A stretch of 7,546 bases of DNA from Elusimicrobiota bacterium (lineage in GTDB: Bacteria; Elusimicrobiota; Endomicrobiia; Endomicrobiales; Endomicrobiaceae): the NCBI GenBank assembly GCA_031256695.1, contig JAIRQB010000230.1, positions 1 to 7,546 on the forward strand, read 5' to 3'. Made by a program: the position numbers and the translations under genes. The notes under the pieces were generated by a model, which saw only the letters and a program-made list of their open reading frames with translations, had not been told where the DNA came from and did no database searches. Within the stretch, counting starts at the first letter, position 1. Each line of letters starts with the position of its first letter. Shown piece by piece: positions 1-7,300 of the stretch.

Positions 1-2
1 TT

Positions 3-83
3 GATAGAGATTCTTATCAATGGCTGCGCGATAATTGGAATTCGTTTGTCGCCAAAGATGCAGTTGGAACTTATTTGAAGTAG
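3..83 (+). CDS. C-terminal end of an unidentified upstream protein (partial)
   Basis: An open frame enters from the left edge and stops at TAG 81-83, giving 26 residues that start DRDSYQWLRDNW and end VGTYLK. The mix of charged and aromatic residues looks like real protein rather than chance, and the stop is followed by 43 bases before the next gene, a normal spacing for neighbouring genes on one strand. The fragment is too short to assign to a family. It may belong to the same transcription unit as the methyltransferase downstream or be the gene flanking the left side of the restriction cassette; the window does not decide. Confidence 0.5.
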   Translation, partial: DRDSYQWLRDNWNSFVAKDAVGTYLK

Positions 84-114
84 AAAGAGCAGTTGTTTCT
101 GCGAATAAAGTTAA

Positions 115-119
115 AAGGA
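115..119 (+). promoter_or_regulatory. Ribosome binding site of the methyltransferase gene
   Basis: AAGGA lies seven bases before ATG 127 and supports that start. The 43-base gap before the gene shows no convincing -35/-10 promoter pair and no inverted repeat of the kind bound by restriction-modification controller proteins. Confidence 0.7.
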
Positions 120-126
120 ATTAAAA

Positions 127-978
127 ATGGCGCGCCGTAAAAAGCAGTTAATATTGAAAGAAACGAACAATAATGATTATGAAGTGAAAAAAACAGCGCC
201 GTTTTTCAGATTACAAAACGCTTATCTTTATAAAGGCGATGTTTTGAACCGCTCTCTTTTTAAAAAAGATTTTTGCGATTTAATTGTAACCTCGCCGCCT
301 TATAATGTTGGAATAGAATATAATTCAAACGATGATGTGTTAAGTTATGAGGATTATTTAGATTTTAGCGACAAGTGGATTAAGAATTGTTTTTATTGGG
401 CTAAAGATAGTTGCCGTTTTATATTAAATATTCCGCTTGATAAGAATAAAGGCGGGCAAAAAAGTGTCGGAGCAGATATTACAACTATAGCGCAAAAAGC
501 GGGTTGGAAATATCATTCAACAATTATTTGGAATGAAGGTAATATCTCTCGCCGCACCGCCTGGGGTTCTTTTATGTCGGCGTCTGCTCCATATGTAATC
601 GCTCCCGTAGAATTGATTCTCGTTTTGTATAAAAAAGATTGGAAAAAAACAGGCGGCACTAAAATTTCAGATATTTCAAAAGAAAATTTTATGTCTTGGA
701 CAAGCGGAGTGTGGACATTCAACGGCGAGAGTAAAAAAAGAATAGGACATCCTGCTCCTTTTCCAAAGGAATTGCCGTATAGAGCGGTTAAACTTTTTAG
801 TTATGTGAAAGATATTGTTTTTGACCCTTTCAGCGGCAGCGGCACTACTCCTTTAATCGCAGCGCTAAATAATAGAATAGGAGTTGGTTTAGATATTGAT
901 GAATCTTATTGCAATTTAGCCAAGAAAAGAATTTTAAACGAATTAAACACTTTGAATTTAAGGAATGCTGATGAGTGA
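127..978 (+). CDS. Beta-class DNA amino-methyltransferase of a restriction-modification system
   Basis: A 283-aa enzyme that should transfer a methyl group from S-adenosylmethionine to an exocyclic amino group of a base in DNA, protecting host sites from the nuclease(s) encoded next to it. The catalytic motif IV, TSPPYN, is at residues 55-60 and the cofactor-binding motif I, DPFSGSGTT, at residues 233-241, followed by GLDID. Catalytic motif first and cofactor motif last is the order of the beta class. A conserved HPAPFP stretch precedes motif I. In this family S-P-P-Y is commonest in N4-cytosine enzymes and D/N-P-P-Y in N6-adenine ones, so N4-cytosine is favoured, but N6-adenine is not excluded. 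Length is usual for a solitary type II methyltransferase. The gene's last 8 bases overlap the HNH nuclease gene. The recognition sequence cannot be read from the protein. Confidence 0.93.
   Translation: MARRKKQLILKETNNNDYEVKKTAPFFRLQNAYLYKGDVLNRSLFKKDFCDLIVTSPPYNVGIEYNSNDDVLSYEDYLDFSDKWIKNCFYWAKDSCRFILNIPLDKNKGGQKSVGADITTIAQKAGWKYHSTIIWNEGNISRRTAWGSFMSASAPYVIAPVELILVLYKKDWKKTGGTKISDISKENFMSWTSGVWTFNGESKKRIGHPAPFPKELPYRAVKLFSYVKDIVFDPFSGSGTTPLIAALNNRIGVGLDIDESYCNLAKKRILNELNTLNLRNADE
960..965 (+). promoter_or_regulatory. Ribosome binding site that decides the HNH gene start
   Basis: AAGGAA sits inside the end of the methyltransferase gene, five bases before ATG 971. The alternative ATG at 965 overlaps this site, so 971 is the better start. 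Confidence 0.7.
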
Positions 979-1552
979 AATATCGCAAGAAAAACTTATA
1001 AAAGAATTCTTTGTGAAAAATCCAAATAGGGATATAAAACATCCCGAAGTCGTAGATTGGCTTACTGCCGAATATAAGAAAAGAACGGGAAATATATTTA
1101 GGGACCCGGACAGAGGCATTAGAAAACTTCATCAAGAAGGATTTCTCATTAAGATTGAAAAAGGCGTTTATAGATATAATCCGCAAAACGTCAGATATAG
1201 AGATTTAGAAGACTTTACTCAAAAGCAAAAAGAAGATATTTTAAAAAGAGACGGCTATAAATGCGTTCAATGCGGACGCGGTTTAAAAGAAGGAGTTGAA
1301 TTGCATATTGACCACGTAAAGCCGAAAGATTTAGGCGGAAAGGCTGTTCTTGAAAATGGTCAGGTATTATGTTCCCGCTGTAATTTTCTCAAAAAGAATT
1401 TGAAACAAACAGAATCCGGAAAGAAAATGTTTATCAGAATGTATGAATTGGCAAAAAAAGACAAAAATGACGAAGTAATGAAATTTGCAAGCGCAATTCT
1501 CAAATGTTTTGAGGATTATGATGTCAATGGACACATAGAGTGGAAAAAATAA
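971..1552 (+). CDS. Winged-helix plus HNH endonuclease, probable restriction enzyme
   Basis: A 193-aa protein, taking ATG 971 because it has a properly spaced AAGGAA before it. Residues about 5-68 look like a winged-helix DNA-binding domain, with helices containing EKLIKEFF and VVDWLTAEY, then a strand-turn-strand ending GVYRYNP. Residues about 84-145 form an HNH (beta-beta-alpha metal) nuclease: a Cys pair C98/C101, the catalytic HIDH at 112-115, Asn129, and a second Cys pair C134/C137 followed by Asn138. The four cysteines should hold a structural zinc; His115 or its neighbour activates water and Asp114/Asn129 serve the metal site, by family analogy. A short, basic helical tail follows. Next to a methyltransferase, with an 8-base start/stop overlap, the simplest reading is the restriction nuclease of a type II system. 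It could instead be a nickase or partner of the second nuclease candidate downstream. Confidence 0.9.
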   Translation: MSEISQEKLIKEFFVKNPNRDIKHPEVVDWLTAEYKKRTGNIFRDPDRGIRKLHQEGFLIKIEKGVYRYNPQNVRYRDLEDFTQKQKEDILKRDGYKCVQCGRGLKEGVELHIDHVKPKDLGGKAVLENGQVLCSRCNFLKKNLKQTESGKKMFIRMYELAKKDKNDEVMKFASAILKCFEDYDVNGHIEWKK

Positions 1553-1562
1553 GGAATTCATT

Positions 1563-1778
1563 ATGTTAAAGTTCGCAAGAAGCGCTTACTCTTTGAGAGC
1601 GGTTTTAAAAGAAACTTTAATAGAAAGTGGTTTAAAACCCGATGATTATGATTTAAATAAAATGGCTGTAAATTTTTCGGATTATTTAAACGAGGATTTA
1701 GGACAGATGATTTGCGATAAAGCGAAGCATTATATTGACGATGATTTTATATCGGATTTTGAGAGAAAATATGAATGA
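1563..1778 (+). CDS. Small acidic protein of the restriction cassette, function unknown
   Basis: I do not recognise this 71-aa protein. AAGGAA at 1551-1556, overlapping the stop of the HNH gene, is six bases before ATG 1563, and the gene ends in an 8-base overlap with the next one, so it is very likely translated. The N-terminal third is basic (KFARSAYSLR), while the rest is acidic with a predicted helical look (NFSDYLNEDLG, YIDDDFISDFERKYE). It has no signal peptide or membrane segment. It does not show the helix-turn-helix pattern of controller (C) proteins. Its place between two candidate nucleases suggests an accessory role, for example binding or restraining one of them, but that is inference from position only. 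Confidence 0.75.
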   Translation: MLKFARSAYSLRAVLKETLIESGLKPDDYDLNKMAVNFSDYLNEDLGQMICDKAKHYIDDDFISDFERKYE

Positions 1779-2877
1779 ACGCCTTGTAGAATGGACATTA
1801 CTGCGCGAAAGAAATTATTTACAAGAGTGCATTGACTTGCCTCTTGAAAGCAAGGTCTGTCAACAATATACAACAAAATACGGGCGTATTGATTTTGCCC
1901 ATAAAATAAAAAATGGTGGTTATTTGATAACAGAGTTAGAAACAGTTTTAGACGCTAAACCAAAATTATCATATTGCTTTGGGCAATGTTTAGAATATAA
2001 GAACATCGTTTTGGCAAACAATTATCCCCATAAAGTCGCTATTTTATACGCTGTTCAAACTCCGGAAAACTATTGCCGCGATATTGCAGAATTTTGCCAA
2101 GCGAACAATATGTTGCTCTATACATATGACCTTGAAAAAATAAAAAACCTATACAATGATGAAATGCAAAAATCGTTAATGAATAACGGCGCATTATTTT
2201 CTAATCCAGTCTCTATGAATTTTACGCATTTAGCGGGTCTAAATAGATTATTCATTCCTTTTTTTGAGCGACAAGCGGAAGAATTAAACAAAAACGATTT
2301 AAAGCAATCTTTTAATGTTATAGGGACAGGACGGACAGAAACAATTTTTAACGTGCATTGCAGCGCGGCAAGGTTTTTTGATTTGATTATCAAAGAAAAC
2401 GGCTTGTATAAATTAACTGATTATGGCATCCGTTTTCGCGACAATATAAACAGCATTGAGATAGTTGATGATGTAAAAAGAATAGAGTTGAGCGTTGAGC
2501 AGAAAAGGATATTGATAGAATCTCTGTTAAACGGTAATTTCCACGAGAAAAAGAGCAAAATTAATATCTACTATTTTTTGAAATTTATAGCGCTTACCGA
2601 GGGCGAATGGATTCCGCGAGGCAGAATATTTAATAAACGCTCTGAATTTGAATTCGTCAATAGTTTTTTCAGAATGGATTATTCAGAAGGCTCTGTCGCC
2701 GATTTATTAAGATTTACCTGCAATCATTGCATTGAATTGGAACTTATTGAAAAAATCAAAACAACTTCTTTTTACGATAGAGTTGTTTTTACTTCTTTAG
2801 GTGCAAGAGTATTAGCCTATATGGAACAAGATATACAAGCAAAACGCGAAAAAATACAAATACCTTTGCAAATCTGA
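1771..2877 (+). CDS. Putative PD-(D/E)XK-fold nuclease with ExE active site and C-terminal winged-helix regions
   Basis: A 368-aa protein starting at ATG 1771, which overlaps the upstream stop (ATGAATGA) and has GAGAG before it; a TTG start at 1735 would add 12 residues but has no ribosome site. Near the N-terminus, GRIDF carries Asp41, YLITELET carries Glu55 and Glu57, and GQCLEYK carries Gln72. This spacing, D-x13-E-x-E with a downstream Gln in a helix, matches the PD-(D/E)XK nuclease core, with Glu replacing the usual Lys as in BamHI (D94, E111, E113). The middle contains RLFIPFFERQAEEL and the phrase KLTDYGIRFRD; the end contains FTSLGARVLAYM, two similar strand-turn-helix phrases that suggest repeated winged-helix DNA-binding units. 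I read it as a second restriction nuclease or subunit; a regulator with a nuclease-like fold is possible. The family is not one I can name. Confidence 0.75.
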   Translation: MNERLVEWTLLRERNYLQECIDLPLESKVCQQYTTKYGRIDFAHKIKNGGYLITELETVLDAKPKLSYCFGQCLEYKNIVLANNYPHKVAILYAVQTPENYCRDIAEFCQANNMLLYTYDLEKIKNLYNDEMQKSLMNNGALFSNPVSMNFTHLAGLNRLFIPFFERQAEELNKNDLKQSFNVIGTGRTETIFNVHCSAARFFDLIIKENGLYKLTDYGIRFRDNINSIEIVDDVKRIELSVEQKRILIESLLNGNFHEKKSKINIYYFLKFIALTEGEWIPRGRIFNKRSEFEFVNSFFRMDYSEGSVADLLRFTCNHCIELELIEKIKTTSFYDRVVFTSLGARVLAYMEQDIQAKREKIQIPLQI

Positions 2878-2926
2878 CAGTGTGATAGCGTCAATCAAAA
2901 TTGAAAAATAAAAAAAGAGAAAAGAT

Positions 2927-3145
2927 ATGCCTTTATCGCAAGTTAAAGATTGCCCGCAAGATATTTATAAAGCGGCTCAAAGAGACGGCGTAACGGCAAT
3001 GCAAAACGCTATAGAGAATTTGACAATAATGGGAGTTTCTTTCCCCGATTTGGAAACTTTAGAAAATGCCGCAAATGCTGTCGGTTCTCAGATGTTTGAA
3101 GGATTTAGACCCGCTAAAAACGGAATGATTTTAATTAGAGATTAA
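2927..3145 (+). CDS. Hypothetical 72-aa protein, possibly shortened at its C-terminus
   Basis: I do not recognise this protein. It starts MPLSQVKDCPQDIYKAAQRD, is mostly helical in appearance, has one Cys, and has no signal peptide or membrane segment. The purine-rich GAGAAAAG before ATG 2927 is a weak ribosome site. It lies 49 bases after the restriction cassette and 82 bases before dnaJ. Past its TAA stop the same frame stays open for 14 plausible codons (ITLSQLIKAAKEKI) to TGA 3188-3190, so the original gene may have been 87 codons long; see the separate entry. The gene may be a flanking host gene or the last member of the cassette. Confidence 0.6.
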   Translation: MPLSQVKDCPQDIYKAAQRDGVTAMQNAIENLTIMGVSFPDLETLENAANAVGSQMFEGFRPAKNGMILIRD

Positions 3146-3231
3146 ATAACTCTGTCTCAACTTATTAAAGCGGCAAAAGAAAAAATATGAGTGATTATAA
3201 ATACAATGGGAGTTTAAAGGATAAAAAATGA
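3146..3231 (+). other. Gap before dnaJ with protein-like in-frame remnant and a 14-codon frame
   Basis: Directly after the TAA at 3143-3145, the same frame reads ITLSQLIKAAKEKI and stops at TGA 3188-3190. That stop overlaps an ATG at 3187 (ATGA), which opens a 14-codon frame (MSDYKYNGSLKDKK) ending at 3231, itself overlapping the dnaJ start (ATGA at 3228-3231). Such chained overlaps are typical of translated operon genes. No CIRCE heat-shock operator and no clear promoter are visible here. Confidence 0.3.
3217..3221 (+). promoter_or_regulatory. Ribosome binding site of dnaJ
   Basis: AAGGA six bases before ATG 3228 supports the dnaJ start, and the translated N-terminus KRDYYEVLGV is the normal DnaJ beginning. 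Confidence 0.75.
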
Positions 3232-4358
3232 AAAGAGATTATTATGAAGTTTTAGGAGTGTCTAAAAGCGCAAGCGCCGATGAGATAAAGGCGGCTTATA
3301 GAAAACTTGCGCTAAAATATCACCCTGATAAAAATCCCGGCAATAAAGAGGCTGAAGAAAAATTTAAAGAAATCAATGAAGCATATGATGTTTTGTCCGA
3401 CTCTCAAAAGAAACAGCAATACGATACTTTCGGTCACGATGCGCAATCAGGCGGCAATCCTTTCGGCGGCGGCAGTCCCTTCGGCGGAGGTTTTTCTTAT
3501 TCGGGCGGAATCAATATGGACGATATTTTTGAAAATTTAGGCGATATTTTCGGCGGCGGGACAAAACGCTCTCGGCAGTCGGCAAATAGAGGCGCTGATT
3601 TAAGAGCCGATGTTGAAATCTCTTATAAAGACGCTTTGGAAGGAACTGAAATTCAAATAGAAATTCCTAAACAAGAAAATTGCCCCTCTTGCCGCGGGAC
3701 GGGCGGCAAAGACGGCTCAAAACCTAAAGAATGTCCGCAATGCCGCGGCAGCGGTCAAATAATGCGCTCTCAAGGCTTTTTTTCTTTTTCTCAAACTTGT
3801 CCGAGATGTAAAGGTATGGGCAGTATAAATGACAATCCTTGTTCAGAATGCAGAGGCTCGGGGACTGTCAGAAAAAGGACATCTATAAAAGTGCGCGTTC
3901 CCCAAGGGGCAGATGAAGGCACTCAATTAAAAGTGAGCGGCGCAGGCGATGCGGGGAAAAACGGCGGGGCGGCGGGCGATTTATATGTTTTTATACATTT
4001 AAAGCCGATGCCTAATTTCCAAAGGCAAGGAGACGATTTATATACTTCTTTATCAATTACTTTTTCTCAAGCGGCGCTGGGATTTGAAGCCGATGTCCCC
4101 GTCATAGACGGAAATGTCAAATTGAAAATACCTGCCGGGACGCAGCCGGGCATTACTATGCGCGTAAAAGAGCAAGGCTTTCCTGCTATTGGACGCAGAA
4201 TAAGGGGAAATCTTTTTGTGAAAATAAATGGTGAAGTCCCTAAAGATATGAATGAAAATCAAAAAAGAGCGCTGTTTGAATATGCAAAAACTATGGGAGA
4301 AGTTCCAAAAGACGAGTCTTATCAAAAAGACAATATTTTTAAGAAATTTTTCAAATAA
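3228..4358 (+). CDS. dnaJ: Chaperone protein DnaJ (Hsp40), type I
   Basis: A complete 376-aa co-chaperone of the cytoplasm. It delivers unfolded proteins to DnaK and stimulates the DnaK ATPase. The J domain is at residues about 3-70 with the invariant HPD at 32-34. A Gly/Phe-rich linker follows (about 74-110, ending in MDDIFENLGDIFGGG). The zinc domain at about 152-212 has all four CxxCxGxG repeats (CPSCRGTG, CPQCRGSG, CPRCKGMG, CSECRGSG), so two zinc ions should bind. Two beta-rich substrate-binding domains and the dimerisation tail complete it. Length and order are those of ordinary DnaJ. Neither dnaK nor grpE is its visible upstream neighbour, and no CIRCE element precedes it, so heat-shock control is not visible here. 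The pump gene starts 18 bases after its stop, probably in the same transcript. Confidence 0.98.
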   Translation: MKRDYYEVLGVSKSASADEIKAAYRKLALKYHPDKNPGNKEAEEKFKEINEAYDVLSDSQKKQQYDTFGHDAQSGGNPFGGGSPFGGGFSYSGGINMDDIFENLGDIFGGGTKRSRQSANRGADLRADVEISYKDALEGTEIQIEIPKQENCPSCRGTGGKDGSKPKECPQCRGSGQIMRSQGFFSFSQTCPRCKGMGSINDNPCSECRGSGTVRKRTSIKVRVPQGADEGTQLKVSGAGDAGKNGGAAGDLYVFIHLKPMPNFQRQGDDLYTSLSITFSQAALGFEADVPVIDGNVKLKIPAGTQPGITMRVKEQGFPAIGRRIRGNLFVKINGEVPKDMNENQKRALFEYAKTMGEVPKDESYQKDNIFKKFFK

Positions 4359-4364
4359 AAAAAC

Positions 4365-4370
4365 AAGGAG
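4365..4370 (+). promoter_or_regulatory. Strong ribosome binding site of the RND pump gene
   Basis: AAGGAG six bases before ATG 4377 fixes the pump start. The 18-base gap after dnaJ has no room for a terminator, so the two genes are probably co-transcribed. Confidence 0.8.
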
Positions 4371-4376
4371 AGCAAA

Positions 4377-7300
4377 ATGAATTTAGCCGGCGTTTCTATC
4401 AAAAGACCTACTTTTATATTTTCGCTTTTAATAGCCTTTATAATAGTAGGGCTTATTTTTATGGACAGAATGCAAGTCAGAATGATGCCTGATGTTGAAT
4501 ATCCATATGTAGCCGTAAATATCGCATATCCCGGCGCTGGACCTGAGGAAATTGAAAGCAGAGTCAGCAGGACGGTAGAAAATCAGTTGAGTTCAATTAG
4601 CGGAATTAAGCATATAAACTCTGTCAGCCAAGACGGGAGTTCGCGCGTTTTTGCCGAATTTGAATTAGGGAAAGATGTGGAAATTGCTCTGCAAGAGGTC
4701 AAAGATAAAATAGCCGAAGCCCGCAGGAGATTTCCCGACGATATAGAAGAGCCGATAGTTCAAAAATACGACCCTGAATCCCGCCCTGTTATGACTTTGA
4801 GTTTAAAAGCGTCTTTAAACCCAAAAGAATTATACGACCTCGCCGACGAATATTACCGCACTGAACTTTTAAGAGTAGACGGCATATCAAATATATATAT
4901 AGCGGGCGGCACAAGGCGCGAAATACGCGTTTTAGTTGATAGAAATAAATTAGACCAATACGACATAACCCTTTCAGCCATATCCCAAAGCATAGGCGAC
5001 AACAGTATGAATGTGCCTATTGGACGTCTTTCTTCAGGCGATGAAGACGTCTCTTTTAGAACTATAGGCGAATACAGAAATGTCCAAGATATAGCCGATG
5101 TGCCGATAAGGTTTAGAGGAAATGATATTTCTGTATCAGTAAATGACGTCGCCCGCGTTGAAGACACTGTCGTTGAAAGATATACGGTCGGGCGCATAGA
5201 TTTAAAACAAGACGGCAAAATCACAAAAGAAAACACTTTGATTCTGCCGCTTTTTAAACAATCAAAGGCAAATGAAGTAAATATCTCAAACGGAGTTTTA
5301 AAGAAAGTCAAAGAATTAAATGAAAAATATAAAAATTTGCCAGGCTCTCCTTTAATCACAGTAGTCAGCGACAACGCTAAATCAATCAAAGACAATATAG
5401 ACGATGTCAAAAGAACTATTTTTGAAGGGATTTTTTTGGCAATAATCGTAGTCTATTTCTTTTTAGGCTCTTGGCGCTCTACTTTTATAACGGCATTGGC
5501 GCTGCCTAACAGTTTAATCGGCGCTTTCATTTTTATGCACTTTGCAAATTTCAGCGTCAATATCATATCGCTGATGTCTCTGTCCCTTGTGGTAGGGCTT
5601 TTGATAGACGACGCTATAGTTGTGAGAGAAAATATATACAGACATTATGAGGAAGGCGAAGAGCCTGACATTGCGGCGCAAAGAGGCACTGACGAAGTAA
5701 TGCTTGCAGTCATCGCAACTACCGCTTCAATAATAGCGGTATTTCTGCCCGTAGGTTTTTTAAGCGGAATGATAGGGAAATTTTTTAAAGAATTCGGGCT
5801 GACAGTAGTTTTTGCAGTCAGCATTTCAATTCTTGACGCTTTAACTATAGCGCCGATGCTATCCGCCTATATAATTCCTTCTCATCAAAAAGAAAAAGAA
5901 AAGAAAATCCCGAAAATTGCGCAAGTCTTTATAAATATAGTTCACACTTTGACTATAGATTGGTTTGAGAAAGTCTATGAGGCTTTGGTCAAAATCTACC
6001 GCAAGACAATCGTTTTTATACTTGATAATAAGATTAAAACCATCATTTTAATGATTGCGCTTTTTGTGTTTTCAATGTCGCCTTTTTATCTCGGCAAAAT
6101 TCCTACAAGTTTTATGCCTGAGGCTGAGGCGGGCGAGTTTTCAATATCAATTCAAACGCCGCCTGATTCTTCTCTTGCCAAAACAAATGAGATTACAAGT
6201 AAAATAGAAGACATTGTAATGTCTATGCCTGAGACGGAATTTGCAGTAATTACAGTCGGCAATAACAGCAGAGAATTGAATGTTTCAGATATGAGAGTCC
6301 GTCTTGTTCCTCAAAAGAATAGAAAACTCTCAACTGAAGATGTAAAGACTGTTTTGAGGAAACAATTAGCGCAAGAAATTGATAAGAGCGTCGTAATTTC
6401 TCTAAACAATCCCGCAAGCGCTATGGGCGGAGGGCGCAAATCTTTCTCTTTATTATTATTCGGCAGAGATACAAAACAACTCTCAAATGCCGCGGATAAA
6501 TTGATAGAGCGTTTTAGAGAAGTCCCGGGTCTTGTTGATTTGGCTACAAATTTTATGTCGGGCAAACCCGAATATAAAATAGACATAACGCCGTCTTTGG
6601 CAAAACAATTCGGCATAAATTCTATAGCGGCAGGCGGAGAACTTAGGGCTATGGTTGAGGGCAATACTCCCGCTGTTTTTAGAGAAAACGGGCTTGAATA
6701 CGACATAAGAGTTTCCCTTGAAGAAAATCAGAGGAATTTGCAAGAGTCTTTCAATAATCTATACGTATATAATGTCAACGGCAAAAGAGTAAAAGTTGCA
6801 AGAATTGCAAAACTTGAACGCGATGAGGGACCTACGAGAATTTACAGGAGAGACCGCTCAAGATTTATAGAAATATCGGGCAATATCGCAAAAGGACATA
6901 CATTAGGCGAAATTCAAAAAGAGACTGATAAAATTTTGTCTGAAATAAAACAGGGGCAAAAAGACCAAAGGCTGTGGCAAAATATAACTCCGCAATATGC
7001 GGGCAATTACGACGATATGAAAGAATTGCAAAGCAGTATGATAACCGCTTCAATCCTCTCCTTAATTTTTATGTTTATGATTTTAGCGAGTTTATATGAA
7101 TCAATAATTACGCCTTTTACAATTATGACGGCAATTCCTTTCGGCACTATGGGCGGCGTGATTGCAATTTTTATAACAAAAAAGCCTTTGGATTTATTTA
7201 CGATGATTGGCATAGTAATGCTTATGGGGATAGTGGCTAAAAATTCCATAATACTTGTTGACTACATTCAGCAATTATTGATACGCGGCAAAAATATAAG

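Noticed and set aside
129..136. GGCGCGCC 8-base palindrome at the start of the methyltransferase gene
   Set aside because: It is formed by the codons for Ala-Arg-Arg right after the start; a regulatory role is conceivable but a single palindrome with no partner is weak evidence.
845..1186. 113-codon open frame on the minus strand
   Set aside because: It is antisense to the methyltransferase motif I region and the HNH winged-helix region, both strongly supported on the plus strand.
1735..1770. Earlier TTG start for the 368-aa protein
   Set aside because: No ribosome site precedes it and the added residues lie inside the 71-aa gene; ATG 1771 has GAGAG before it and forms the same 8-base overlap seen at the other junction.
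1563..1778. 71-aa protein as a restriction-modification controller (C) protein
   Set aside because: It lacks a recognisable helix-turn-helix pattern, sits in the middle of the cassette rather than ahead of the nuclease with its own operator, and no C-box is visible upstream of the methyltransferase.
2891..2904. Possible terminator hairpin TCAAT-CAAA-ATTGA after the cassette
   Set aside because: The stem is only five A/T-rich pairs and is followed by A-rich, not T-rich, sequence on the plus strand, so it is not a convincing intrinsic terminator.
4853..5410. 185-codon open frame on the minus strand
   Set aside because: It lies wholly inside the pump gene, whose plus-strand translation is a clear RND transporter; the serine- and leucine-rich antisense product is a shadow.
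38..5795. EcoRI-type site avoidance
   Set aside because: GAATTC occurs at least five times (38, 1004, 1554, 2650, 5790), so it is not avoided.
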